Source of the DNA: Myxococcales bacterium
GTDB lineage: Bacteria; Myxococcota; Polyangia; Nannocystales; Nannocystaceae
Direction of reading: 5' to 3'
NCBI GenBank assembly: GCA_016793465.1
Contig: JAEUJW010000081.1
Location: 225,812 to 289,811, forward strand
Length of the DNA: 64,000 bases
Shown here: positions 43,569-53,221 of the stretch, one piece after another
Layout of the letters: every line of letters begins with the position of its first letter
Position numbering within the stretch: position 1 is the first letter of the stretch
The notes under the pieces: model-generated
The model's input: only the letters and a program-made list of their open reading frames with translations
Told to the model about the DNA's origin: nothing
The model's database searches: none
Position numbers and translations under genes: made by a program

Positions 43569-43597
43569 TGCGTATCCCCCTTCAGGAGGCCTGTCAA
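43569..43597 (-). promoter_or_regulatory. Candidate promoter for the small membrane gene
   Basis: On the minus strand, TTGACA (43592-43597) is followed after 17 bases by TACGCA (43569-43574). The -35 box is perfect, the -10 box poor. It lies in the divergent space between the small gene and the kinase-ATPase gene. Confidence 0.3.
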
Positions 43598-43835
43598 GGC
43601 GCCAGGGGCGGTGTTCACCGTCGTCGCGCTCGAGGACGGACGAGCACCAAGACGCGGAGCATCGCGTCGCATCGCGTTCACCTCGGGCGCTCGCTGCTCG
43701 TCGAGATCCTGCTTGCGACGGGTCGCGCTCGCGGAGCGTTGACCGGCGCTCGCGGGCGTGCCCGCGACGAACGCCGCGAGGACGGCCCCGCGGGCGCCGC
43801 GGCGCGCTTGCCGGGGGCCGGCGCGGGAGGCGATG

Positions 43836-46800
43836 ATGGCGGCGATGACGGCGCCCCGCTTCACGCCCGGAGGCGGACAGGCAACGGCGACGCCGGCGAC
43901 AATCGGCGAGTACGCGACGCTGCGACAGGTCGGCGCCGGCAGCATGGGCATGATCTACGAGGGGCGCGCGCGCGACGGCCGGCGCGTGGCCATCAAGCTG
44001 ATGCGCGGGGGGCTCGGCGAGGCCGGGCGCGTGCGCTTCGCCCGCGAGGCGCGGCTGCTGACCGGGCTCGATCACCCGGCGATCGTCGGCTGCATCGACC
44101 ACGGGTTCCTGCCCGATGGGCGGCCCTACCTGGTGATGGAGTGGCTCGAGGGCGAGGACCTGGCGACGCGGCTGCGCCGCGGGCCGCTCGAGATCGACGA
44201 GGCGATCGCGCTGGCCACCCGCCTGGCCTCGGCGCTGGCGACGGTGCACGAGCGCGGGGTGGTCCACCGCGACCTGAAGCCGGGCAACGTGTTCCTGATC
44301 GACGGAGACGTCGAGGGCGCCAAGCTGCTCGACTTCGGTGTGGCGCACACCGACACGTCGACGCAGGTCACGCAGGTCGGCGACCTGATCGGCACGCTCG
44401 GCTACATGGCGCCGGAGCAGGCGCGCGGGCAGGCCGACATCGACGCGCGCGCCGACCTGTTCTCGCTGGCGTGCGTGCTCTACGAGTGCGTGGGCGGGCA
44501 GCCGGCGTTCTCCGGGGGCGAGCCGCTGGCGGTGCTGGCCCGCCTGCTGATCGACACGCCGCCGACGCTGCGCTCGCTCCGCCCGCAGGTCTCGCCGCTG
44601 CTCGACCAGCTGCTGGCCGAGATGTTCGACAAGCAGCCCGAGGGGCGGCCGGCGTCGGCGCGGGCGGTGGTCGCCCGCCTGGCCGCGCTGACCGGCGAGC
44701 ACGCGCGGCGCGGCGACTCGGGGCCGATCAGCATCACCGACGCCGAGCGCCGCTTGTTCGTGGTGCTGTTCGCGCGCATGCCGGAGGAGCTGACGCTGGC
44801 GCCGACGCTGCCGGCCGAGGACACCGGCTCGTCGCACGTGCTCGCCAGCTTCCGGGCGATGGCCCACCCGTTCGTCGTGCACTACTCGCCGCTGCTCGGC
44901 GGGACGCTGCTGCTGAGCCGCGACCTCGCGGGGGCGGCCGGCGACGACGCGGCGCTGCTGGCCCGCCGCGCGCTGGCCCTGCGCGCGGCGTTCCCGGGCA
45001 TCTCGCTGGCGCTGGCGGCCGGCCACGGCATGCGCTCGCAGCAGGCGCTCGCCGGCCAGGTGCTCGGCGCGGCGGCCGAGCTGCTGGCGTGCACGACGAG
45101 CGACGAGATCACGCTCGACGAGGTGACGGCCGACCTGCTGGCGCCGCGCTTCGTGATCTCGGCGGCCGCGCGCGAGGGCGCGGCGCCGCCGCGGCGCCGG
45201 CTGATCGGCGAGCGCGACACGCCGGCCATGCGCACGGTGCTCGGGCGCGAGACCCCGTTCGTCGGGCGCTCGCACGAGCTCGGCGTGGTGGTGGCGACGT
45301 TCGCGGCCATGACGCTCGACCCGCGCGGCACGCTGCTGCTCATCACCGCCGAGCCGGGGCTCGGCAAGTCGCGGCTGGTCCACGAGTCGCTGGTGGCGAT
45401 CCGGGCCCAGCACCGCGGGGCGTTCGTGCTGGCGGCCCACGGCACGCCGCTCGGCGAGACCACCGCGCTCGGGGCGATCGCCCGGCTGGTGCGGCGCATC
45501 GGCGCGGGCGGGCCCGGCTCGGCGCATGACCCCGACGGCGCCGCCGACGAGCGCCCGCTGGCCGCGCGCATCGCCGAGCGCCTGCGGCCGGTGCTGCCGG
45601 CCGACGAGGTGGCCGCGACGACCGACGCGCTGGTCGCCCTCGCCGCGGTGCTGGCCGACGAGGGCCGCGCGCTGGCCCACGTGGCCGACGCGGCCAAGCT
45701 GGCCTGGCTGCGCTGGCTGGCGGCCGAGTGCGCGGTCCAGCCGGTGATCCTCGCGCTCGACGACCTGCACTGCTGGGACCTGCCGAGCGTGCAGTTCGTG
45801 CAGGCGGCGCTCGAGCAGGCCGGCGAGGCGCCGCTGTTCGTGCTGGCCGCCGGGCGCCCCGAGGGCCGCGAGCGGGCGCCGCGGATGTACGCGCTGGCGG
45901 GCGCGGTCCACCTCGAGCTGAGCCCGCTGTTCGCCCGCGCGAGCGAGCGGCTGGTCCGCGAGTTCCTGCCGACGAGCGACGGCGAGGTCGTGCGGGCGAT
46001 CGCCCGCCGCTCGCAGGGCAACGCGTACTTCCTCGAGGAGCTGATCCGGGCGGCGGTGGCCGGCGAGCAGGGCGAGGCCCCGCCGGGCGTGCTGGCGACC
46101 GTGCAGGCCCGGCTCGGGCGGCTCGGCGAGGCCGACCGCCGGCTCCTGCGCGCGGCCAGCGTGTTCGGCCCGGCGTTCGCCGACGCGGGGGTGTCGGCGG
46201 TGGCGCAGGTGCCGGTCGCCGAGGTGCGCCCGCGCCTGGCGGCGTTCGAGTCGCAGGAGCTGATCATCCGCTCGCTGGCGGCCGGCGGCGCGGCGCACCG
46301 CACGTACAACTTCCGCCACGCGCTGACCCACGAGGCGGCCTACGCGACGCTGACCGACGACGACCGGGCGCGCGGGCACCTGGCCGCGGCGGAGTGGCTC
46401 GAGAGCCAGCCGGCCCACGACGAGGCGGCGATCGCCGGGCACTTCCAGCGCGGCAAGGCCAACGCGCGCGCGCGGCGGTGGTACCTCAAGGCGGCCGAGC
46501 GGGCGGTCGGGCTCGGCAACTTCCCCGAGGCGACGCGCAGCGCGGACCGCTGCGTGGAGCTCGGCGCGGCCGGGCTCGAGCTCGGGCTGGCCCGCCTGGC
46601 CCAGGCCGAGGTCAGCGCGTGGTCGGGCACGCTGGCCGGCGGGTTCGAGCGGGCGCGCGAGGCCAGCGAGCTGCTGCCCGCCGGCACGGCGCCGTACTTC
46701 CGGGCGCTGGCGCTGTGCCTGCAGATCGCCACGCTGCACCGCGACCTCACCGACCTGCGCGCGCGCGTGCGCGAGGCCCTGTTCGTCGAGCCGGCCTCCG

Positions 46801-47744
46801 GCGGCGAGTCGGGCTGGATCCGCTACATGTGCGAGGCGGCCTACGCGGCGGTGATCGTCGGCCACACCGGCGAGAGCGCGGCGATCATGGCCCGCCTCGG
46901 GCGCGTGACGGCCCGCCAGGTGCTGCCCGACGCGTCGGTGGCGGCCATCCTGCGCACGCGCGGGGTCATGCACCTGTACGCGTTCGAGTTCGAGGAGGCG
47001 ATCGAGGCCGGGCGCCAGGCGACCGACTGCTTCGAGGCCGTCGGCAACCTGCGCGGCGCGTGCTGGGCCCGCCTCGGCGTGGCCCAGACGCTGCAGTTCG
47101 TCGGCGCCTACGCGGAGGCCGAGCAGATCATGCGGGCGGTCGGCGGCCTGGCCGACAAGCTCGACGCCTCGCTGCTGCAGATCTACCAGCTGACCCGCCT
47201 CGGCACCCTGTGCCTGCAGACCGGGCGCCAGGACGAGGCCCACGCGTGCTTCCAGCGGGCGCTCGCCATCTCGGTCGCGTGCGGCAACAGCCGCGGGGTC
47301 GGCAACAGCCGCACGGCCCTGGCCTGGTACTGGCTCGAGCGCGGCGACCCCGAGCAGGCCGAGCCCCTGGCGCGCTCGGCCGCCGACGAGCTCGGGCTGC
47401 AGCGGGCCTTCGTGCGCGCGTCGCAGGGCTTCCTGGCGCGCACGCTGCTGGCCCAGGGCCGCATCGAGGAGGCCGACGCGGTCGCCGACGCGGTCGAGCG
47501 CGACCTGTTCGCGGGCGTGGTCGACTTCGAGTCCGAGCACCTGCAGACGCTGGTGGCCGTGCGCGGGGCGGCCCACGGCGAGCTCGCCGGGCGGCGCGCG
47601 CTGCAGCGGGCGGTCGACCACCTGGCCCGGCGCCACGCGTCGCTGCGGGACCCCGAGCTGCGCCGCTGCTACGCCGCGCAGCGGCCGGTCCGCGAGCTGC
47701 TGGCGCTGGCGGCCCGGCGCGGCCTGCCCGGCGCGTCGTGGTGA
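43836..47744 (+). CDS. Ser/Thr kinase - AAA ATPase - TPR signalling protein (PknK-like)
   Basis: A cytoplasmic protein of about 1302 residues. The kinase domain (about residues 22-275) has VGAGSMGMIYEG, VAIKLM, VVHRDLKPGN, LLDFGVAH, GTLGYMAPEQ and ARADLFSLACVLYE. A cyclase-like or linker segment follows. The AAA/NACHT-type ATPase has the P-loop TAEPGLGKSRLVHESL at about 505-520 and LALDDLHCWD as Walker B. The C-terminal half is TPR repeats. This kinase-ATPase-TPR plan is common in myxobacteria and works as a signal integrator. The ATG at 43836, five bases after GGGAGG, is preferred; a GTG at 43758 and ATGs at 43833 and 43845 are alternatives. It follows the polyglutamate operon on the same strand but is separated by 600 bases. 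Confidence 0.88.
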   Translation: MAAMTAPRFTPGGGQATATPATIGEYATLRQVGAGSMGMIYEGRARDGRRVAIKLMRGGLGEAGRVRFAREARLLTGLDHPAIVGCIDHGFLPDGRPYLVMEWLEGEDLATRLRRGPLEIDEAIALATRLASALATVHERGVVHRDLKPGNVFLIDGDVEGAKLLDFGVAHTDTSTQVTQVGDLIGTLGYMAPEQARGQADIDARADLFSLACVLYECVGGQPAFSGGEPLAVLARLLIDTPPTLRSLRPQVSPLLDQLLAEMFDKQPEGRPASARAVVARLAALTGEHARRGDSGPISITDAERRLFVVLFARMPEELTLAPTLPAEDTGSSHVLASFRAMAHPFVVHYSPLLGGTLLLSRDLAGAAGDDAALLARRALALRAAFPGISLALAAGHGMRSQQALAGQVLGAAAELLACTTSDEITLDEVTADLLAPRFVISAAAREGAAPPRRRLIGERDTPAMRTVLGRETPFVGRSHELGVVVATFAAMTLDPRGTLLLITAEPGLGKSRLVHESLVAIRAQHRGAFVLAAHGTPLGETTALGAIARLVRRIGAGGPGSAHDPDGAADERPLAARIAERLRPVLPADEVAATTDALVALAAVLADEGRALAHVADAAKLAWLRWLAAECAVQPVILALDDLHCWDLPSVQFVQAALEQAGEAPLFVLAAGRPEGRERAPRMYALAGAVHLELSPLFARASERLVREFLPTSDGEVVRAIARRSQGNAYFLEELIRAAVAGEQGEAPPGVLATVQARLGRLGEADRRLLRAASVFGPAFADAGVSAVAQVPVAEVRPRLAAFESQELIIRSLAAGGAAHRTYNFRHALTHEAAYATLTDDDRARGHLAAAEWLESQPAHDEAAIAGHFQRGKANARARRWYLKAAERAVGLGNFPEATRSADRCVELGAAGLELGLARLAQAEVSAWSGTLAGGFERAREASELLPAGTAPYFRALALCLQIATLHRDLTDLRARVREALFVEPASGGESGWIRYMCEAAYAAVIVGHTGESAAIMARLGRVTARQVLPDASVAAILRTRGVMHLYAFEFEEAIEAGRQATDCFEAVGNLRGACWARLGVAQTLQFVGAYAEAEQIMRAVGGLADKLDASLLQIYQLTRLGTLCLQTGRQDEAHACFQRALAISVACGNSRGVGNSRTALAWYWLERGDPEQAEPLARSAADELGLQRAFVRASQGFLARTLLAQGRIEEADAVADAVERDLFAGVVDFESEHLQTLVAVRGAAHGELAGRRALQRAVDHLARRHASLRDPELRRCYAAQRPVRELLALAARRGLPGASW

Positions 47745-47756
47745 GCCGGCCCGGGC

Positions 47757-48026
47757 TCACCCGGGGCGGCGGTTCTTGTCGAGGATGGCGAGGATGATGA
47801 GGGCGAACGCGAGGGCGCGGATGGCGTAGAGGAACGCCTCGGTCTCGTCGCCGGCCACCACCAGCGTGGCGATGTAGTGCGCCGCGAGCAGCACGAAGGC
47901 GACCGAGAACAGCGCGAACAGGCGGTCGCGGGCGTGGGTCCAGAAGCGCAGGAAGCAGACCGCGAGGGCCAGGCAGCCCATCGCGGTGGCCCCGCGCAGG
48001 AACATGACGAGGTCGTTATTCGACAT
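47757..48026 (-). CDS. Small membrane protein (DUF5985-type), second of a pair
   Basis: An 89-residue protein with three hydrophobic helices (VMFLRGATAMGCLALAVCFLRF, LFALFSVAFVLLAAHYIATLVV, LYAIRALAFALIILAILDKNR). The HxRDRLFxxF signature between the first two and the C-terminal LDKNRR are typical of the small DUF5985-type proteins found in pairs in proteobacteria. The start overlaps the end of the upstream membrane gene by about 11 bases, so it is the last of a three-gene coupled unit. Function unknown. Confidence 0.7.
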   Translation of the reverse strand: MSNNDLVMFLRGATAMGCLALAVCFLRFWTHARDRLFALFSVAFVLLAAHYIATLVVAGDETEAFLYAIRALAFALIILAILDKNRRPG

Positions 48027-48276
48027 CCCAGAGGCATCCGAACAGCAGGGTGGCGACGCCGACCAGCGAGGTCACGGCGCGGACGACCGACAGGTCGCCC
48101 TCGGGCACGACCAGGCGGTCGACGACGAGCAGGATGTTGTTGACGGTCAGGCCGGCGAACCCGAGGCTGGCCCACAGCAGCAGCCGCGCCCGCGTGACCC
48201 ACCAGCCGCGCAGCAGCAGGGCGGTGCAGACCAGGCTGGTCAGCGCGCACACGAGGAACACGGCAGGGGCCATCAT
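48016..48276 (-). CDS. Small membrane protein (DUF5985-type), first of a pair
   Basis: An 86-residue protein starting MMAPAVFLVCALTSLVCTALLLRGWWVTRARLLLW with three hydrophobic helices, related in plan to the downstream protein. Its ATG overlaps the stop of the 130-residue gene before it (ATGA), and its own end overlaps the next start. Pairing implies a membrane hetero-oligomer; no function can be given. Confidence 0.7.
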   Translation of the reverse strand: MMAPAVFLVCALTSLVCTALLLRGWWVTRARLLLWASLGFAGLTVNNILLVVDRLVVPEGDLSVVRAVTSLVGVATLLFGCLWDVE

Positions 48277-48665
48277 TCTCTCCTCCGCAGCTTGAAGGCG
48301 TTGGCGAAGCTCCGCAGGCTGTCGAGGTTGCCGGCGAAGAACGCGTTGACCACGAGGGCGCGGTCGTGCTCGTAGGCGGCCCGCAGGTCGCGCAGCAGGC
48401 CGACGTCGAGGCGGTCGAGCAGGCGCAGGCCGTCGACCTGCTCGTCGCGGGCGACGACGCCGGCCTTGACGAGCGCGCGGGCCGCCTCCTCGACGCGCTG
48501 CGGCGCGAGCAGGGCGCCGCGACACACGGCCGCCGGCGGCCACGACTTGCCCGGGTCCTGCACGAGCACCAGCAGCACCTCCAGCTGTTCGAGCGAGCGC
48601 ACCCCGCCGTCGATGAGCTGGCGAACAGCCTCCGCGACGGCGACGGGCACACGCGTTCGTGGCAC
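48273..48665 (-). CDS. Soluble protein of the three-gene membrane unit
   Basis: A 130-residue protein with a winged-helix-like helical pattern (VAEAVRQLIDGGVRSLEQLEVLLVLVQDPGKSWPPAAV, VEEAARALVKAGVVARD), suggesting a DNA-binding-like fold that may serve protein contacts. It precedes, and is translationally coupled to, two small DUF5985-type membrane proteins, an arrangement I recall as conserved in proteobacteria. The start is at 48665 and has no strong ribosome site. Confidence 0.6.
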   Translation of the reverse strand: MPRTRVPVAVAEAVRQLIDGGVRSLEQLEVLLVLVQDPGKSWPPAAVCRGALLAPQRVEEAARALVKAGVVARDEQVDGLRLLDRLDVGLLRDLRAAYEHDRALVVNAFFAGNLDSLRSFANAFKLRRRE

Positions 48666-48820
48666 GCATGGCCGCCGCCCGGGGGCGAGAGACCGGCGGC
48701 GCGGGCCCCCGCCCGGCTCTCGCGCGGTCTCCGGAGATCAACGTCTCCGCTGCGCAGGAACCGCACTCCCGCGGCACTTCGTGCCGGACCGCCGCGCCGA
48801 CAATTCGCTTGGCGAACCGC

Positions 48821-49966
48821 CTAACCCGGCGGTTCGAACTGGTTGCAGGCGGTGTCGATCACGCTGACCGCCTCGTCGAAGAACGGCGCGTAGTCGGCGG
48901 CGCAGATCGAGCCCACGCGCCCGTAGGTGAACGACTCGGCGAACTCGCGCAGGCGCGGCGAGGCCTCGGCCTGGTCCATGCTGCACACGGCGTTCGGCTG
49001 GTCGGGGTCGCCGATGATGCCGAGGGCGACGATCGACGTCTCGGCCCCGTACTTGGCGGCCACCAGCGCGGCGTTCCAGCCGAGGGGGTTGCCGTTCGAC
49101 TCCTGGTCGTCCTCCTCGTCGGTGATGAAGGTGACGACCAGGATGGCGTCCTTGCGCAGGAAGCCGGCGTTGCACTCGCCGGGCTTGTTGAGCCCCGACA
49201 GCGAGGCGACCATCGCCTCCATCGGCCGCTCGCTGCCGTCGCCGTCGGTGCCGACCTGGGCCAGGCACTGGAACGTGCTGGTCAGGTTGGGCTGGCCGTC
49301 GACCATGTAGCGGTCGCCGCCGGCGACGCCGCACGGGGTGCCCCCGGGGTCCTGGGTGAGGCCGGTGCCGAGCGTCGCGTCGCAGCCCATCGGCACCGGC
49401 AGCATGTCGCACGGCGTGCCGAGGCAGTCGGGGAAGAACTGACAGAAGGCCAGGCACATCTGGTAGTTGGCGTTGCCGGCGTCGGTGTCGATCACCATGA
49501 TGTGATAGTCCTTGGCCATCACGGTGTTCTGGATCGACTGGATGAAGCCGGGGAAGCTGTTGGCGAGCGCGACCTGCTCGTCGGCCATCGAGCCCGAGTT
49601 GTCGACCACGAACAGGAAGTCGATCTTCTGGCAGCCGCCCTGCTCGCCGGTGGCGCCCGGGTCGCTGAGGTTGCCGGTGTCCTCGTTCTCGACGTCGAAC
49701 TTGAGGCCGCCCTCGTCGCCGGTCGCCGCCGGCGACGAGCCGTCGCCAGGTCCGCCGGTGTCGGCCGAGGCGCCCATGGTGCCGCCGGTGACGTCGGCCC
49801 CGGTGCCGTCGGCGGAGGCGGAGGCGGTGAGCGTCGCCGTGCCCGAGATGGACCCCTGGGTCGGCGCGCTCGCGGTCGCGGGTCCGCTGTTGCTGTCGCG
49901 TTCGCCGCCGGAGTCGCCGCAGGCGAGCAGCGCGGCGCAGGTGCAGGAGAGGACGAGGGTCCGCAT
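48821..49966 (-). CDS. Lipoprotein with von Willebrand factor A domain (second copy)
   Basis: A 381-residue lipoprotein: the signal peptide ends LLACGDSGG, then a Ser/Thr/Ala linker to about residue 95, then a VWA domain with MIDAS DNSGSM (about 117-122), DTDAGNANYQM and TFITDEEDD. Several cysteine pairs (CLAFCQFFPDCLGTPCD) suggest disulfides and a calcium- or ligand-binding surface protein. It is the same design as the protein at 6829-8175 but the sequences outside the core motifs differ. The ATG at 49966 begins the signal peptide; longer upstream readings are Arg/Pro-rich and unlikely. Confidence 0.8.
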   Translation of the reverse strand: MRTLVLSCTCAALLACGDSGGERDSNSGPATASAPTQGSISGTATLTASASADGTGADVTGGTMGASADTGGPGDGSSPAATGDEGGLKFDVENEDTGNLSDPGATGEQGGCQKIDFLFVVDNSGSMADEQVALANSFPGFIQSIQNTVMAKDYHIMVIDTDAGNANYQMCLAFCQFFPDCLGTPCDMLPVPMGCDATLGTGLTQDPGGTPCGVAGGDRYMVDGQPNLTSTFQCLAQVGTDGDGSERPMEAMVASLSGLNKPGECNAGFLRKDAILVVTFITDEEDDQESNGNPLGWNAALVAAKYGAETSIVALGIIGDPDQPNAVCSMDQAEASPRLREFAESFTYGRVGSICAADYAPFFDEAVSVIDTACNQFEPPG

Positions 49967-50401
49967 CGTGGCGCCATCGTAGGCCGGCCACGCGGGGGCT
50001 GTCGAGACGAGGCGGGCACTGGCGGGGTGGGAGCGGGCGCCCCCATCGAGGGCGTGGGCGGCCGACCCCGGGCCGCGGCGTCCGACGGGGCCGCGTGGGC
50101 ACGGCCGGCCCCGCGCGCGCACGGGCGGTCCCCGGCGCCGGCCTGCCGCGGCCCGCGAGCGTACGGGCCCGTTCGTCCGTGCCGTCCGATCGCCGCGACT
50201 TCAATGTGCCAGTGGCCCGCCGCCGCGATCGTTTCAATTGCCCGCGACACAACTTTTTACAGGAGCCGTTCTTGACGGCAGTAACACCGCGTACGCTTGA
50301 CTTCCCGGGTCCGGCCGCCGCACGATGCGAGGCTGATGGACGGGTGGAGCGCCCCGGTGAGGGGCGCGTGGACGGCCCCTCGTGGACAACCGGAGATGCA
50401 C
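49967..50401. other. Divergent intergenic region, promoter-bearing
   Basis: About 435 bases between the divergent VWA and dipeptidase genes. The left part is GC-rich with no gene. The right part (50225-50300) is AT-richer and contains TTGACG (50272) and TTGACT (50299), candidate -35 boxes for the dipeptidase gene, but no convincing -10 box. Confidence 0.35.
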
Positions 50402-53191
50402 ATGAACGCACGTAGAACGCTGCAGACGACCCTCTTTGGCGCGTTGACCCTCACCGGCTTGCTGCACTGGCAGAGCACGGCCGCCTCGGCGCCGGCCAAG
50501 CCGGGCTCGCCGGCCAAGCCGGGCTCGCCGGCGCTGCCCGACTTGCCCGCGCCCAAGCCGATCCCGCCGAAGAACAAGCCGACGCCGATCACCGGCGGTT
50601 ATGTGCTGACCCACGAGCATCCGACCTACGGCATGGCCTTCGGGGGAAACTACGCCTTCGCGGGCAAGCCCGGCAACTTCCGCAACGGCGTGATGGACAA
50701 GGGCTACACCGCCGCCTGCGGCGGCTGCAAGGTCGGCCAGACCTGCGACCACGGCGAGGTCAAGGGCAACTTCACCGCGATGACCGGGGCGCTCGGCTCC
50801 GACATGGGCGACCACGCCAGCCACAAGGGGCCGCTGCACAAGAGCAACTCGCACCTGCGCTACAGCACCGAGTGGATCAAGGCCGCGTTCGACCCGCCGG
50901 AGCCGGAGTTCAAGGACACCCGGCTCAAGATCATGGTCGCGTTCGCGGTCGAGAACGAGGCCATGTGCGAGCAGCTGTACTACGCCAACAAGGGGGGCGG
51001 CGGGCCCGGCGGCGACGGCTACCCGTGCTCGCACGGCGACAGCCTGGCCTCGCTCGAGCGCCAGCTCGACGCCATCAAGGCGTGGGTCGCCGAGAACTCG
51101 TCGTGGATGGAGATCGCCTACACGCCGGCCGACGCGCGCCGCATCGTCAACGCCGACAAGCTGGCGATCGTGCTCGGCATCGAGTCGGAGTACTCGTTCG
51201 GCGCCGAGGACCGCACCTTCGACCCGGTCGAGCGCCTCGACCGCTACCACGACCAGGGCGTGCGCACGTTCTACCTCGCCCACAAGATCAACAGCCGCCT
51301 GTCGGGCGCCGACATCTACTACCCCGCGGACACCCAGGCCGGCAAGGCGATCCGCGCGACCCAGGCGATCGCCGGCTGCTTCTACTACGACGACAACGTC
51401 GGCCCGTTCCCCCTGAAGAACAACCTCGGCCACAACTTCTGCGAGAACAACTGCGGCAAGGACCACTTCAAGGGCAACAAGCTGTTCGGGCTCTCCGACG
51501 CGTGCGCCGCCAAGTACAGCGACATCTCCGAGGTCAACATGGCCGACTACATCCTGACCCGCGGCGACGGCGAGTTCAACGGCTTCAAGATCTACCCGCT
51601 GCCGCCCGGCTTCAAGGGCGCCGCCGGCAGCAAGCCGGTCCGCGGCTACGAGCGCAACAACCTCGGCCTGTCGCACGACGGCGAGCGCGTGGTCCGCGAG
51701 GCGATGACCCGCGGCATGATCGTCAACATCGACCACACCTCGACCGTCACCCGCAACGCCATCAACACCATCGCCACCAAGGACTTCGGCGGCTACCCGC
51801 TCAACGCCCTGCACAACAGCCCCAACAGCATGCTGGTCGGCAACAAGGGCGCGGTCGACACCCCGTTCCCCCACGAGTACGACTTCGACGACGACGAGCT
51901 GAAGATCGTCAAGAACACCGGCGGGTTCTTCGGCGTGCGGCTCGGGCCGATCGACGCCAAGAACTACCCCGCGTCCGGCGTGTCCGACGACTGCGCGCAG
52001 ACCAGCACCGAGACCGCCAAGGTGCTGGCCTACCTGATCGACCAGGGCCTGAGCGTCGGCTACTCGCTCGACTACGCGACCGTCACCCAGGGCGTGCACT
52101 CGCGGACCATGCACAACTGCGCGATGGCCCGCGGCGCCGACCCGATCCACCGCTACGGCTCGGAGATCGCCGAGGGCCTGTCGCACATCGGCATGATGAA
52201 GGGCTGGCACAAGGAGCTCGAGACCGTCGGCCTCGACTCCAAGTACCTCGGCAAGCTGAAGAACGACGGGCCCGAGGCGTTCATCCAGATGTGGGAGCGG
52301 GCCGAGGCCAAGAAGTCGGTCGGCAAGCAGATCCCGCGCCAGACCTTCCCCAACAACCTCGACAGCGGCGTGACCTGCAGCCAGGACTCGAACTGCGCCG
52401 CCGGCGAGTGGTGCACCGCCGGCGTGCTCGACCTGACCAAGAACACCTGCAAGCCGAAGAAGGCCCGCGGCCAGACCTGCACCGACAAGCGCATGTGCAC
52501 CAGCAACCGCTGCGCGTGGGGCGTGTGCGCCGACGCCGACGAGTGCCAGAGCGAGTCGGACTGCAGCAGCAGCCAGTACTGCGGCGACCCGATCTCGGGC
52601 AAGCGCACCTGCAAGCCGCTGAAGGCCCACGGGGTCGGCTGCACCGACGCCGACCAGTGCGCCACCGGCCGCTGCTCGTGGGGCTTCTGCGCCGACGCCG
52701 ACGAGTGCCAGGGCGAGTCGGACTGCAGCAGCAGCCAGTACTGCGGGGACCCGGTCGCCGGCAAGCGCACCTGCAAGGCGCTGAAGGCCCACGGGGTCGG
52801 CTGCACCAGCAGCACGCAGTGCGCGACCAACCGCTGCTCGTGGGGCTTCTGCGCCGACGCCGACGAGTGCCAGAGCGAGTCGGACTGCAGCAGCAGCCAG
52901 TACTGCGGCGACCCGATCTCGGGCAAGCGCACCTGCAAGGCGCTGAAGGCCCACGGGGCCGGCTGCACCGCCAGCTCGCAGTGCGCGACCAACCGCTGCT
53001 CGTGGGGCTTCTGCGCCGACGCCGACGAGTGCCAGAGCAGCGCCGACTGCAGCAACAGCCAGTACTGCGGCGACCCGATCTCGGGCAAGCGCACCTGCAA
53101 GCAGCTCAAGTCGAAGGGCCAGGGCTGCACCAAGAAGGAGCAGTGCCAGAGCAACCGCTGCTCGTGGGGCTTCTGCGCCGACCCGAACTGA
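50402..53191 (+). CDS. Secreted M19-like dipeptidase with cysteine-rich repeat tail
   Basis: A 929-residue protein with a signal peptide (about residues 1-26) and a Pro/Lys-rich linker. The large TIM-barrel domain resembles membrane dipeptidases (peptidase M19): THEHPTYG, LAIVLGIESEYSFG, YHDQGVRTFYLAHKINSRL, MIVNIDHTSTVTRNAINTIA, LHNSPNS, GYSLDYATVTQG. Conserved His and Glu residues would bind two metals. The C-terminal 280 residues are dickkopf/prokineticin-like cysteine repeats, CxxxSDCSSSQYCGDPISGKRTCKxLKAHG-type, the last four nearly identical. The ATG at 50402 is chosen over one 6 bases upstream because GGAG is optimally spaced. Substrate unknown; the domain is larger than typical M19. 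Confidence 0.75.
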   Translation: MNARRTLQTTLFGALTLTGLLHWQSTAASAPAKPGSPAKPGSPALPDLPAPKPIPPKNKPTPITGGYVLTHEHPTYGMAFGGNYAFAGKPGNFRNGVMDKGYTAACGGCKVGQTCDHGEVKGNFTAMTGALGSDMGDHASHKGPLHKSNSHLRYSTEWIKAAFDPPEPEFKDTRLKIMVAFAVENEAMCEQLYYANKGGGGPGGDGYPCSHGDSLASLERQLDAIKAWVAENSSWMEIAYTPADARRIVNADKLAIVLGIESEYSFGAEDRTFDPVERLDRYHDQGVRTFYLAHKINSRLSGADIYYPADTQAGKAIRATQAIAGCFYYDDNVGPFPLKNNLGHNFCENNCGKDHFKGNKLFGLSDACAAKYSDISEVNMADYILTRGDGEFNGFKIYPLPPGFKGAAGSKPVRGYERNNLGLSHDGERVVREAMTRGMIVNIDHTSTVTRNAINTIATKDFGGYPLNALHNSPNSMLVGNKGAVDTPFPHEYDFDDDELKIVKNTGGFFGVRLGPIDAKNYPASGVSDDCAQTSTETAKVLAYLIDQGLSVGYSLDYATVTQGVHSRTMHNCAMARGADPIHRYGSEIAEGLSHIGMMKGWHKELETVGLDSKYLGKLKNDGPEAFIQMWERAEAKKSVGKQIPRQTFPNNLDSGVTCSQDSNCAAGEWCTAGVLDLTKNTCKPKKARGQTCTDKRMCTSNRCAWGVCADADECQSESDCSSSQYCGDPISGKRTCKPLKAHGVGCTDADQCATGRCSWGFCADADECQGESDCSSSQYCGDPVAGKRTCKALKAHGVGCTSSTQCATNRCSWGFCADADECQSESDCSSSQYCGDPISGKRTCKALKAHGAGCTASSQCATNRCSWGFCADADECQSSADCSNSQYCGDPISGKRTCKQLKSKGQGCTKKEQCQSNRCSWGFCADPN
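52538..53185 (+). repeat. Four near-identical 162-bp cysteine-module repeats
   Basis: GACGAGTGCCAG anchors recur at 52538, 52700, 52862 and 53024, exactly 162 bases apart. Each unit encodes 54 residues with about ten cysteines. DNA identity is very high, so duplication or gene conversion is recent. Confidence 0.95.
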
Positions 53192-53221
53192 CCTGACGCG
53201 CGCCGGCCGGGCCGCGCGGCG

